Part shown: positions 8,614 through 16,626 of the stretch, piece by piece
Position numbering within the stretch: the first letter of the stretch is position 1
Layout of the letters: each line of letters starts with the position of its first letter
Origin: Verrucomicrobia bacterium UBA6015
Lineage (GTDB): Bacteria > Verrucomicrobiota > Kiritimatiellia > UBA8416
Assembly: GCA_002428045.1 (NCBI GenBank)
Contig: DIZZ01000207.1
Span: forward strand, 1 to 56,566
Length of the DNA stretch: 56,566 nt
Direction: 5' to 3'
The notes under the pieces: model-generated
Seen by the model: the letters and a program-made list of their open reading frames with translations, nothing else
Told to the model about the DNA's origin: nothing
Database searches by the model: none
Made by a program: the position numbers and the translations under genes

Positions 8614-9147
8614 ATGAAAAGCGGCGTGATGCGGATCGTGATGAGTGCAGTGGTGGTGATGTTGGTGGTCGGAGCATCGGGGTGTAAAAAGAAGCCAAAA
8701 GCGGGTGTTACCGGGGGCGTTGGTTCAGATACGATTCCGCTTACCCCCTTGGGAGAGATAGGCTATGGTGAGGTGGCCGAGCGGGGAGAGTTCGGCGAGC
8801 CGATCACAGATGTATCATTTGAGAATGTGGCTTTTGCTTACGACAGCTTTACCCTCGCCAGCTCAGAGCACCCGAAAATCGAGGCCGTCGCGGATTACCT
8901 GCTGGCCAACGAAGGCACCACGGTGGTGGTTGACGGGCACTGCGATGAGCGAGGCAGCCGTGATTACAACCTTTCGCTTGGCGAACATCGGGCCATGGCG
9001 GTGCGGGCTTACATGATCTCGCTTGGCGTGGCCGAGGATCGCATCAATACGCGCAGTTTCGGGGCGGAACAGCCGTTGGATGCGGAACATAACGAAGCGG
9101 CGTGGGTAAAGAACCGCCGTGCCGAATTCTCGCTCTTCCGCAAGTAA
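8614..9147 (+). CDS. pal: Peptidoglycan-associated lipoprotein Pal
   Basis: Outer-membrane lipoprotein that binds peptidoglycan and partners TolB. The 177 residues start with a lipoprotein signal peptide with lipobox VGASGC (Cys24), then a short Lys/Pro linker. An OmpA-like domain runs from about residue 70, with the peptidoglycan-binding pattern VVDGHCDERGSRDYN and NRRAEF near the end. GGAGAAAAAGGG precedes the ATG. It lies between tolB and tatA in the same direction; spacing of 27 nt to tatA suggests one operon. Confidence 0.95.
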   Translation: MKSGVMRIVMSAVVVMLVVGASGCKKKPKAGVTGGVGSDTIPLTPLGEIGYGEVAERGEFGEPITDVSFENVAFAYDSFTLASSEHPKIEAVADYLLANEGTTVVVDGHCDERGSRDYNLSLGEHRAMAVRAYMISLGVAEDRINTRSFGAEQPLDAEHNEAAWVKNRRAEFSLFRK

Positions 9148-9174
9148 AGTTATCGTTCCCACAGGAAGATCACC

Positions 9175-9432
9175 ATGCTGCCCCTATCGTTTCTAGCCGG
9201 ATCGGCGGGACCGTTAGAGCTGCTGGTGATCTTTATTTTTGTATTGATCCTCTTCGGACCACGCCGCCTTCCAGAAATCGCACGCTCCCTCGGCCGTGCC
9301 CTGCATGCCTTGCGCAAGGCATCGGATGACTTCAAGTCGCAGGTCATGGCGATCGAAGGTTCCGTTACGAAGCCCGTTGATAATGCGGACGGACGGCAGG
9401 AAGGTAACCGGGATGACGGCGCGTTCGGATGA
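9175..9432 (+). CDS. tatA: Sec-independent protein translocase TatA/TatB family
   Basis: Small component of the twin-arginine translocase, which exports folded proteins. The 85 residues show an N-terminal transmembrane helix (about 12-27), the conserved hinge LFGPRRLPE and an amphipathic helix, followed by a short polar tail. The length and the FGPRRLPE hinge fit TatA better than TatB. AGGAAG lies just upstream of the ATG. The end overlaps the start of tatC by 20 nt, so the two are coupled. Confidence 0.9.
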   Translation: MLPLSFLAGSAGPLELLVIFIFVLILFGPRRLPEIARSLGRALHALRKASDDFKSQVMAIEGSVTKPVDNADGRQEGNRDDGAFG

Positions 9433-10168
9433 AAAACACGAGGGCATGCTCAAGCCCTTCGTGGAACACCTTGATGATCTTCGCAAAGCGCTGGTCTGGG
9501 CGATCGTGTCGCTGCTGATCGGCCTGATTGTAGCCATCCCGCTGGCACCCTCTATTTTCGCGCTGCTTAAGATCCCGTTTGACCGTGCGGGGTTGACGAT
9601 TCCCCTGCAGGTTAGCGAGGTGGGTAGCGGGTTCTCCATCCTGATGAAGGTTGTCTGGTGGTCCGGTTTGCTTTTCAGTCTGCCCTTTACGCTGGCCGCG
9701 GTGGGCGGGTTTGTCTTTCCGGGGCTGACCCGGCGCGAAAGAAACGCGATCTACGGCGGCGGAGCCGCCTCGCTGGGGTTGTTTGCGATCGGTGTCTGGA
9801 TGGCGTATTGCTGGACCGTCCCGGTGGCGTTGCAGATGATGGCGCAGATCGAATCATGGATGGGAACGCCATCGGCATTCTGGGAGACCTCCGGTTACGC
9901 CGCCTTTGCCCTCAAGATCCTGCTGGCCTTTGGTCTAGCTTTCCAAATTCCGTTGCTGGTGTATATCCTCGGGGCGCTCGGCATTATCAGTTCGCACCAG
10001 ATGCGCGATAAACGCCGACATGTCACGATCATCATGATGGTAATCGCGATGTTCCTGACGCCGCCCGACCCCTTTAGCATGATCCTTATGGCAGCCCCCC
10101 TGATCGCGCTTTACGAAGTCTGCATCTGGCTGGTACGCGCCAAGGAGAAAGCCGCCAGGATACCCTAA
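9413..10168 (+). CDS. tatC: Sec-independent protein translocase TatC
   Basis: Receptor core of the twin-arginine translocase in the inner membrane. The 251 residues contain the family N-terminal motif (FVEHLDDLRKAL) and six predicted transmembrane segments. The ATG at 9413 is preferred since AGGAAGG stands before it and the conserved N-terminus follows directly; the frame is open further upstream but runs through tatA in another frame. It overlaps tatA by 20 nt and is followed 18 nt later by the spermidine-synthase-like gene. Confidence 0.94.
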   Translation: MTARSDEKHEGMLKPFVEHLDDLRKALVWAIVSLLIGLIVAIPLAPSIFALLKIPFDRAGLTIPLQVSEVGSGFSILMKVVWWSGLLFSLPFTLAAVGGFVFPGLTRRERNAIYGGGAASLGLFAIGVWMAYCWTVPVALQMMAQIESWMGTPSAFWETSGYAAFALKILLAFGLAFQIPLLVYILGALGIISSHQMRDKRRHVTIIMMVIAMFLTPPDPFSMILMAAPLIALYEVCIWLVRAKEKAARIP

Positions 10169-10186
10169 CGACACCAAGCACAAGGA

Positions 10187-12769
10187 ATGATGATGACGAC
10201 ACCAAGTTTGTCCAGGAAAACGTTGATTCTTTATGGGATGGTCTTTTTTTCCGGATTTGCCGGCCTGGTGTACCAGGTGCTGTGGATGAAGCAGCTCGGG
10301 TTGCTCTTCGGTAACACGTCGCAGGCCGCCGCCGCCACGTTTGCCGCCTTTTTTGCCGGGCTTGCCGCCGGAAGCTGGGGTTGGGGGCGAAATGCGGCGA
10401 GGATGAAGCACCCGCTGCGTCGCTATGGCTGGCTGGAAGTGGGCATTGCTCTGAGTGCGCTGCTTTATTTCGCCATTCTGGCGCTGTATTACCGCATTTA
10501 TCCCGAGTTTTACCAACGTGTGAATTCCGCGACCTTGCTGCTGGTGTTAAAGTTCGCCTTGGCACTGCTGCTGATCTTTCCCCCCGCATTTTTCATGGGT
10601 GGGACGATTCCCGTCATGGCGCAATACCTTATCCGCAACCGCTCCAGCTTCGGATCCGCCTCCGCGTTTTTATACGGCATCAATACGTTGGGCGCAGCCA
10701 TCGGGGTGTTCATGGCCGGGTTCTGGTTCCCGTTATGGCTAGGGTTCAGGCTCACCTATGGATTGGCGATGACGGTGACCTGCTCGATGGCGGTGGGTGC
10801 CTTTGTCTTATCCAGGCCAGCGGGGAGCTGGCAGCCGGACGATCAGCCCGCCGTGACACCCAATCCTGCGGGCGCAGGGTGGGGTAGGCTGCCGCTGCTG
10901 GTCATCTGCTTTCTCTCGGGGTTTGGTACGCTTGCCCTCGAGGTGCTCTGGACGCGCATGTTTGTGCAAGTGCTCGAGAATTCCGTCTACACCTTTGCCG
11001 CGATCCTGCTGGTCGTGCTGTTGTGCCTGGCGGGCGGTTCGTTTATCAGTTCGCGGTTGGCGCGGCTATCGGTCCGACCTTCAACAATGATCCCGATCCT
11101 GCTGCTGGCGGGGGGGCTCTCCATCGCGATAAGCCCCTTCGTGTTTATGGAGCTAACCGACTCGCTCCAGATCCTGGTTTCGCCAGGATCGTGGTTCAGC
11201 TATCTCGGGCTGATCTTCAAGAACGTGTTCCTCACCATTGCCGTGCCGACCCTGATTCTCGGGACGATATTCCCGTATCTCCTGAAGGCCGAGGAAACGT
11301 ATTCAACCGCCGTGGGCCGGAGCATCGGTATCCTCTCTTGTGTCAATACCATCGGGGCCATTCTCGGATCGCTCGTCTGCGGTTTCTGGTTCCTTGGCAA
11401 TCTGGGAATGTGGCGTACGATGCACCTGATGGCCTTGGTTTATCTGGTGGCTGTCCTGTTGTTTCCGAATGGCTGGAGGATCCCTTCGCTGATCGTAAGA
11501 GGTGCCGCCCTGTCGGCCATGGTGCTGCTATTCTGGGGGCTCGATCCGCGGGCGCTTCCCGTGCATAGCATCGACAAGTTAAGGCCTTCGGAAACGATTC
11601 TAGAGACGTGGGAAGGCCGCGATTGTATCGTGTCCGCCGCACGGACCCGGCATGGCATTTCGATCAAGATCAACTCCCACTACGGGCTCGGTTCGACCGA
11701 TGCCTATATGCAGGAACGGATGCAGTCAGATATTCCCCTGTATGCTTATCCAGAGACGCGGAACGTCTTCTTCCTTGGCATGGGGACTGGCATTACGGCA
11801 GGCGGAGCGCTCGATGCCGCCCGGTTTCCGAACATCAACCGTGTCGTGACCTGCGAGCTGGTGCCCGAAGTGATCCAAGCCGCCCGCCAATACATTACCG
11901 ATGTAGATGGATTTGATTGCACGGGCGGTCTATTCACCGACCCTCGAGCGACCCTCCTGGCGGAGGACGGACGGCATTATCTCATGGCCACTCGCGAAGC
12001 CTTCGATATGATCAACGCCGACCTGTTCGTACCCTTTCAGGCAGGTACCGGGAGCCTCTATAGCAAGGAGCATTTCGAGAGCGTGAAGCATCGATTGGCA
12101 CCCGGCGGCGTCTTTTTCCAATGGCTGCCGCTATATCAACTGACCGAGAATGAAGTGTACATCATCGCCAGAACGATGCTCGAAGTGTTTGATCAGGTGT
12201 CGCTGTGGCGCAATAATTTCCAGCCGGGTGATGAGGTCATTGCCTTTGCCGGTCACAAGCTGGCTGCGCCGTTACCGTCCAACAGGGTCGACAGTCATCC
12301 AGACCGGACCGCCGCCGTTGCGGGCAAGAATTGGCATGACCTGATGCGGCTTGCCCTGCCGTTCGATGCGTCAACCATCCTCTTCTTTTATGGAGGCAAC
12401 ATCACGGCGGCGAGGGAACTTTTCGAGGGATATCCGGTGAATACGGATGACAAGCCACTGATCGAGTACATGGCACCGCGTACGTACCGCGACCGCAAGG
12501 ACACCGCCATTCCATGGTTTGTCGGGCCACGCATCGCCAAGCTGGTCGACAATGTCCAGCGGCTTTGCCCTCCGGCTAGCGACCCCCTGCTTGCCGAGCG
12601 ATTGCCCGCCGAGCGGCGCCTGCCAGTGGCGGGATCGTATTTCCACTGGGCACGAATCTGGGACGTGATCGGTGACGAAGCCCAGTGCCACCAAGCCTGG
12701 ACAAACTTTATCCGCGAATGGACGGATGCCCCCAAAACCGCAGCCGATGATGAAAGGCCAAAGCCCTAA
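10187..12769 (+). CDS. Multi-pass membrane protein fused to a spermidine-synthase-like domain
   Basis: An 860-residue fusion. The first about 450 residues form around 14 hydrophobic helices (FFSGFAGLVYQVLWMKQLGLLFG is the conserved first helix region). The remainder is a Rossmann-fold domain of the polyamine aminopropyltransferase family, with the nucleotide-binding stretch VFFLGMGTGITAGGA (about 526-540), the acidic VVTCELVPEV strand and DGRHYL. Substrate cannot be inferred; some such fusions may not make spermidine. AAGGA precedes a run of three ATG codons (10187, 10190, 10193), of which the last has the best spacing. It ends convergently with folC, the two stop codons overlapping within CTAA at 12766-12769. 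Confidence 0.85.
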   Translation: MMMTTPSLSRKTLILYGMVFFSGFAGLVYQVLWMKQLGLLFGNTSQAAAATFAAFFAGLAAGSWGWGRNAARMKHPLRRYGWLEVGIALSALLYFAILALYYRIYPEFYQRVNSATLLLVLKFALALLLIFPPAFFMGGTIPVMAQYLIRNRSSFGSASAFLYGINTLGAAIGVFMAGFWFPLWLGFRLTYGLAMTVTCSMAVGAFVLSRPAGSWQPDDQPAVTPNPAGAGWGRLPLLVICFLSGFGTLALEVLWTRMFVQVLENSVYTFAAILLVVLLCLAGGSFISSRLARLSVRPSTMIPILLLAGGLSIAISPFVFMELTDSLQILVSPGSWFSYLGLIFKNVFLTIAVPTLILGTIFPYLLKAEETYSTAVGRSIGILSCVNTIGAILGSLVCGFWFLGNLGMWRTMHLMALVYLVAVLLFPNGWRIPSLIVRGAALSAMVLLFWGLDPRALPVHSIDKLRPSETILETWEGRDCIVSAARTRHGISIKINSHYGLGSTDAYMQERMQSDIPLYAYPETRNVFFLGMGTGITAGGALDAARFPNINRVVTCELVPEVIQAARQYITDVDGFDCTGGLFTDPRATLLAEDGRHYLMATREAFDMINADLFVPFQAGTGSLYSKEHFESVKHRLAPGGVFFQWLPLYQLTENEVYIIARTMLEVFDQVSLWRNNFQPGDEVIAFAGHKLAAPLPSNRVDSHPDRTAAVAGKNWHDLMRLALPFDASTILFFYGGNITAARELFEGYPVNTDDKPLIEYMAPRTYRDRKDTAIPWFVGPRIAKLVDNVQRLCPPASDPLLAERLPAERRLPVAGSYFHWARIWDVIGDEAQCHQAWTNFIREWTDAPKTAADDERPKP

Positions 12770-14049
12770 TAATGCGGCAGCACCTCGCCGAGCAGGAAGA
12801 TCGAGCCCGCCACGATCACGGGCATTCGGGCGTCCCGTGCCCAGGCTTCGGCCTCGCGCAGCGCTATGCCAACATCAGCTACCGCCTGTACATCCTCAAT
12901 GCCCGCCTGCCTGAAAAGGCCGGCTAACTCACTGGATGGCAGCGACCGCGGATTCGGGATCGGTACCGTCCATACCCGCCGGGCCACCCCCGAAAGCAGG
13001 CGCACAACGCCCATCACATCCTTGTCGGCACATACGCCCACCACCAGCCCGACCCGTTTCAGTCCCTGGCTCCGCAGCGCGGCCACCAGCGTTTCCGCGC
13101 CGGAGGGATTGTGCGCGGCATCGGCAATGACCACGGGATCTTCGCACAGCCGCTCGAAACGCCCCCGCCACCGCACCGACGCCAGCCCGTCTTTTACCGT
13201 TTTGAATGGCACCTCCACCCCGAGCGTTTCAAAGACCTGCTCCAAGGCCGCCAGTGCCGTCCCAAGGTTCTCAAGCTGGTGAGGGCCAATCAATGGCAGC
13301 CAGACCGTGCCCGCCCAGCCATTGCCGGTCTCGCACCTGACTTTTTGGCCTGCCAGGTCACCGCTGACCCGCTGGACCGAGGCCACCTCGCCCGAGGCCA
13401 CATAGACCGATCGGTTTTCCAGCGCCACCCGGCGCAATACAGCCTCGGCTTCGGGGTCCTGCGGACTGGCCACCACCGGACGGGCAGGCTTGATGATCCC
13501 CGCCTTCTCACTTGCCACAGCGGCCAGCGTGTTGCCGAGATAGACCTCATGGTCCATGGCGATGCGGGTGATCACGCTGACCTGCGGATCAACGACATTT
13601 GTCGCATCCAGCCGCCCTCCCATGCCCGTCTCCAGCACCGCCACCTCGACCCCGGCCTGCAGGAAGCACAAGAACGCCAGAACCGTCGTGATTTCAAAAA
13701 AGGTCACCTCGTACCCCTGTTCGCGGCCAACCTGATCAGCCGCCGCCTCGCAGGCAGCGAGCGCTTCAGCCAGTGCCGCATCGCTGATATCGACGCCATG
13801 GATCCGGATGCGCTCATTGAAACGGACCATATGGGGCGAGGTGTACAGCCCGGTGCGCAGTCCGGTTTGGCGCAGGACAGCCTCGATCATCGCGCTGACG
13901 GACCCTTTGCCGTTGGTTCCGGCAACATGCACCATAGCCATGCGCTGCTGGGGATTCCCCGTCAACTCACATAAACGCCGCACCGCCTCCAACCCCAGCT
14001 TGATCCCGAACTTCTGGCGACTGTAAAGCCGCTCCAACGCGGCTTTCAT
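12766..14049 (-). CDS. folC: Bifunctional dihydrofolate/folylpolyglutamate synthase
   Basis: ATP-dependent ligase that adds glutamate to dihydropteroate and to folates. The 427 residues contain the P-loop VAGTNGKGS (about 42-50), the SPHMVRFNERI segment, the ETGMGGRLDATNV block and the C-terminal ligase motif DAAHNPSG. The ATG overlaps the TGA of wecB by four bases (ATGA, 14046-14049), so the two genes are coupled. No accD lies beside it. Confidence 0.95.
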   Translation of the reverse strand: MKAALERLYSRQKFGIKLGLEAVRRLCELTGNPQQRMAMVHVAGTNGKGSVSAMIEAVLRQTGLRTGLYTSPHMVRFNERIRIHGVDISDAALAEALAACEAAADQVGREQGYEVTFFEITTVLAFLCFLQAGVEVAVLETGMGGRLDATNVVDPQVSVITRIAMDHEVYLGNTLAAVASEKAGIIKPARPVVASPQDPEAEAVLRRVALENRSVYVASGEVASVQRVSGDLAGQKVRCETGNGWAGTVWLPLIGPHQLENLGTALAALEQVFETLGVEVPFKTVKDGLASVRWRGRFERLCEDPVVIADAAHNPSGAETLVAALRSQGLKRVGLVVGVCADKDVMGVVRLLSGVARRVWTVPIPNPRSLPSSELAGLFRQAGIEDVQAVADVGIALREAEAWARDARMPVIVAGSIFLLGEVLPHY

Positions 14050-15206
14050 GATCGCGCTCCCAAGATCGCTGCGAGAATCCGGTCAGCGGTAAGGCCATCC
14101 CATAATTCCGGACGCTGCGGTCGGCGCCCCCCTTGCAGGGCGTTGCCAAACGCCGTCCGCAGGCGCTCGACATCGTTGCCAACCAGCACACTCGCCCCGC
14201 CGTTTTCGCTCAGAGTGATGGGGCGTTCGGTATTCCAGCGCAGCGTCATGCAAGGGGTGCCCAGGACACAGCACTCCTCCTGCAAGCCGCCGGAATCGGT
14301 CAGCATGATGGCGGCATCCATGTTCAACCGCAGCATGTCGTGGTAGCCCAGGGGATGCAGCAATATCAAGCTAGGGGTCTTGGATACCGGATCCAGAAGA
14401 CCGAACTGCTGCAACTGCTTAAGGGTTCGCGGATGAATCGGCCAGAGCAAAGGAAACCGGCCAGACGCCTCACGGAAGAAGTCTACCAGCGGTTTCAAGA
14501 CCTCTTGACGGTCGACATTCGAGGGGCGGTGGAGGGTCATCAGACCATACTCACGGCCAGCAATACGGGCCGGGACGGCAGCCCCGTCAACCAGGTTATT
14601 CCGGATGATGTTGTCGATATCCAGCCGGGCGGCGGCCTGGCGCTGCGCCTCAAGCGTATCGATCATGATATTGCCGACAAACACCATGCGGGATTCCGGC
14701 ACCCCTTCCCGACGCAGATTTTCGTTGGAAAGACGATCCGGAGTGAGCAGCAGATCTGACAGCCGGTCGGTGACCATGCGGTTGATCTCCTCGGGCATTC
14801 CAAGGTCGAACGAACGCAGGCCCGCCTCAATATGCGCCACCTTGATACCCTCTTTCTTGGCCGTGATTGAGCAGGCGCAGGTGGCATTCACATCCCCGAC
14901 GACCACCACCCAGTCCGGGCGATGCGCCTGCAGGACCTTCTCAAAGGCAATCATCGTGTTCCCGACCTGCTGGGCGTGGGAACCAGAGCCCACCTCCAGG
15001 TCGATATCGGGCGTGGGAATCCCGAGGGTCTCGAAAAAGGTCTGGGACATGCGTACGTCATAATGCTGGCCGGTATGGACCAGCAGATGCTCCAGCACCA
15101 CCGCTCCGGCCGACGCCTGGTAACGTTCGATGGCATGACAGAACGGCGCGATCTTCATGAAATTAGGGCGCGCCCCGACAACCGACATGATTTTCAACGT
15201 TTTCAT
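14046..15206 (-). CDS. wecB: Non-hydrolysing UDP-N-acetylglucosamine 2-epimerase
   Basis: Interconverts UDP-GlcNAc and UDP-ManNAc for envelope polysaccharide synthesis. The 386 residues start with the family motif VVGARPNFMKIAP. They carry HTGQHYD, VVVVGDVNAT, HIEAGLRS, MPEEINR and the C-terminal DSGGLQEE and GTPCMTLRWNTERP substrate-binding blocks. Length is normal. It is coupled to folC downstream. Upstream lies the truncated antitoxin, whose stop is only 7 nt before this ATG; there is no clear Shine-Dalgarno, so translation may depend on that upstream frame. Confidence 0.95.
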   Translation of the reverse strand: MKTLKIMSVVGARPNFMKIAPFCHAIERYQASAGAVVLEHLLVHTGQHYDVRMSQTFFETLGIPTPDIDLEVGSGSHAQQVGNTMIAFEKVLQAHRPDWVVVVGDVNATCACSITAKKEGIKVAHIEAGLRSFDLGMPEEINRMVTDRLSDLLLTPDRLSNENLRREGVPESRMVFVGNIMIDTLEAQRQAAARLDIDNIIRNNLVDGAAVPARIAGREYGLMTLHRPSNVDRQEVLKPLVDFFREASGRFPLLWPIHPRTLKQLQQFGLLDPVSKTPSLILLHPLGYHDMLRLNMDAAIMLTDSGGLQEECCVLGTPCMTLRWNTERPITLSENGGASVLVGNDVERLRTAFGNALQGGRRPQRPELWDGLTADRILAAILGARS

Positions 15207-15213
15207 AGAGTGG

Positions 15214-15309
15214 TTACCAGCAAATGATCACTTCATCGCCTGCCATCGCCCGCTCGATAAGGTGCGAGAAATGCGTTTTCGCCTCGTAGATATTTTCTGT
15301 CATCGTCAT
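15214..15309 (-). pseudogene. Truncated Phd/YefM-type antitoxin remnant
   Basis: A 31-codon frame reads MTMTENIYEAKTHFSHLIER followed by AMAGDEVIICW and stops. This is the start of type II antitoxins of the Phd/YefM family, which normally continue after the VII strand with a conserved GKPVARL segment. Here a stop comes within two codons, directly before wecB. No toxin gene is adjacent. It is read as a remnant, though a truncated DNA-binding peptide could still be made. Family assignment rests on the short motif pattern. Confidence 0.6.
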
Positions 15310-15378
15310 GGCCGCATTGTTGCCCAGACCAGATAGGCTAGTCAACCGCTTTTTCATCGCTCGGGTAATGGGTCGGAC

Positions 15379-15627
15379 TTACTTCGTTTGTCGCCCGTAA
15401 TCGTTTTCCGAGACACCCAAATGGATTACACCGTCCTTGCTGTGCACCAGGTAATCGCGAAGGTCGCGGACGTCCACCTCATCAAACAGGACAATCATGG
15501 GCTCGGGTGCACACAGCGCCGCCCAGGTGGAAAGCTGGGTACTGAGCATTGAGCCGGGAGGCTCATCGTTGACTAGCGGGACAGGAACTTCGCCACGCTT
15601 CGCCCATTGCGCTATTGCCGAAAGCAT
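15379..15627 (-). pseudogene. Remnant of an AAA-like ATPase
   Basis: An 82-codon frame contains WAALCAPEPMIVLFDEVDV, which has the look of a Walker B region (hydrophobic strand then DEVD) of AAA-like ATPases linked to mobile or defence loci. Immediately after it comes RDLRDYLVHSKDG, which in such proteins lies tens of residues later, so an internal deletion appears to have joined the pieces. There is no Walker A. The frame is open upstream of the first Met, through about 15690, into the start of the patatin gene on the other strand. The protein is far too short to be functional. Confidence 0.5.
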
Positions 15628-15680
15628 GTTCTGTCCCGATCTGATAAATAACTTGCAGGATTTTCTTAAACCACCTAAGA

Positions 15681-16541
15681 ATGGGATTAACCATGAATAC
15701 GAATGTCAGTACAGTGGGCGTTGCCCTCGGCGGCGGGGGGGTGCGGGGGCTGGGGCACATTCCTGTCCTTGAAGCCATCGATGCTTGCGGAATTATACCG
15801 ACAGCGATTGCCGGGACAAGCATGGGCGCAATTATTGGCGTCTTGTACGCCGCCGGTAGATCGGGCAAGGAAATCCGTAGTCTTGTCGAGGAGCATAGGG
15901 TCCGCCGGGACGACGGAATAAAGGATCTCTATGCCAAAAGAGCCTCTCTGCTGAAATGGTTGAAGGTCGTTCGCCTCTCATGGACAGGTTCGGGGTTGTT
16001 AAAGGCCGACCGGTTTCTGCGGTACCTCATCGAGCAGATGAATGTGACACGGTTCGAGGATCTGAAGATTCCTTTGCGTGTGGTCGCCACCGATTTCTAC
16101 ACGGGTAAGGCCATCATCTTCGACTCCGGTCCCCTGCTGCCGGCGCTGAAGGCCAGCATGTCGATTCCGGGAGTGTTCGTGCCGGTAGAACACAACGGCA
16201 AAATTCTTGTGGACGGAGGTGTGAGCAACAACCTTCCGTACGACATCCTCCCGGAATCCTGTGATCTGACCATTGCCGTCGATGTTTCACCGACGCGCGA
16301 AATAAGAGACGCTGATCCGCCCAGCATGATTGACGCCACGTTGGGTATGTTCGACATGTTGATCGAAAGGGTTACCCAGGCGATGATCGACAAGCGACCT
16401 CCCGATATCTATTTCCACCCACGCCTGGTCGGCATCCGCATCTTGGATTTCGATAAGGCGGAGGATGTGTTCACCCAAGTACAGGCCGCCATACCCGCGC
16501 TGACGGAAAGACTCAACGACATCCGTCAACATTCCCTTTAA
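15681..16541 (+). CDS. Patatin-like phospholipase/esterase (RssA type)
   Basis: A 286-residue single-domain patatin hydrolase. It has the oxyanion glycine run VALGGGGVRGLGH, the nucleophile elbow GTSMG and the catalytic DGG in ILVDGGVSNNLP, which form the Ser-Asp dyad. No signal peptide or membrane segment is seen, so it is probably cytoplasmic. The start is uncertain between the ATG at 15681 and the ATG at 15693 (MNTNVST); neither has a strong ribosome site. It lies 85 nt before the primase-helicase-nuclease gene in the same direction. Patatin enzymes serve as effectors in some defence systems, but this one resembles housekeeping RssA proteins, so a defence role is only a possibility. Confidence 0.88.
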   Translation: MGLTMNTNVSTVGVALGGGGVRGLGHIPVLEAIDACGIIPTAIAGTSMGAIIGVLYAAGRSGKEIRSLVEEHRVRRDDGIKDLYAKRASLLKWLKVVRLSWTGSGLLKADRFLRYLIEQMNVTRFEDLKIPLRVVATDFYTGKAIIFDSGPLLPALKASMSIPGVFVPVEHNGKILVDGGVSNNLPYDILPESCDLTIAVDVSPTREIRDADPPSMIDATLGMFDMLIERVTQAMIDKRPPDIYFHPRLVGIRILDFDKAEDVFTQVQAAIPALTERLNDIRQHSL

Positions 16542-16626
16542 GGCCAGATGCTTCACAGGAATTCATTGCTGCGGTTAGGTTAGGTTTGATTTCGTGTTGG
16601 GTTTGCTTTCGGTGACTTGATGTGTC

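Noticed and set aside
13111..13974. Long plus-strand open frame (287 codons) opposite folC
   Set aside because: It is the antisense shadow of a GC-rich, well-conserved gene and has no recognisable domain or ribosome site.
15681..16541. Patatin as a CBASS effector (CapV-like)
   Set aside because: No cyclase (CD-NTase) gene and no extra sensing domain is present; the protein resembles RssA-type esterases.
16577..16592. GGTTAGGTTAGG-like repeat before the TOTE-type gene
   Set aside because: Two to three short units only; could be chance, with no link to function.
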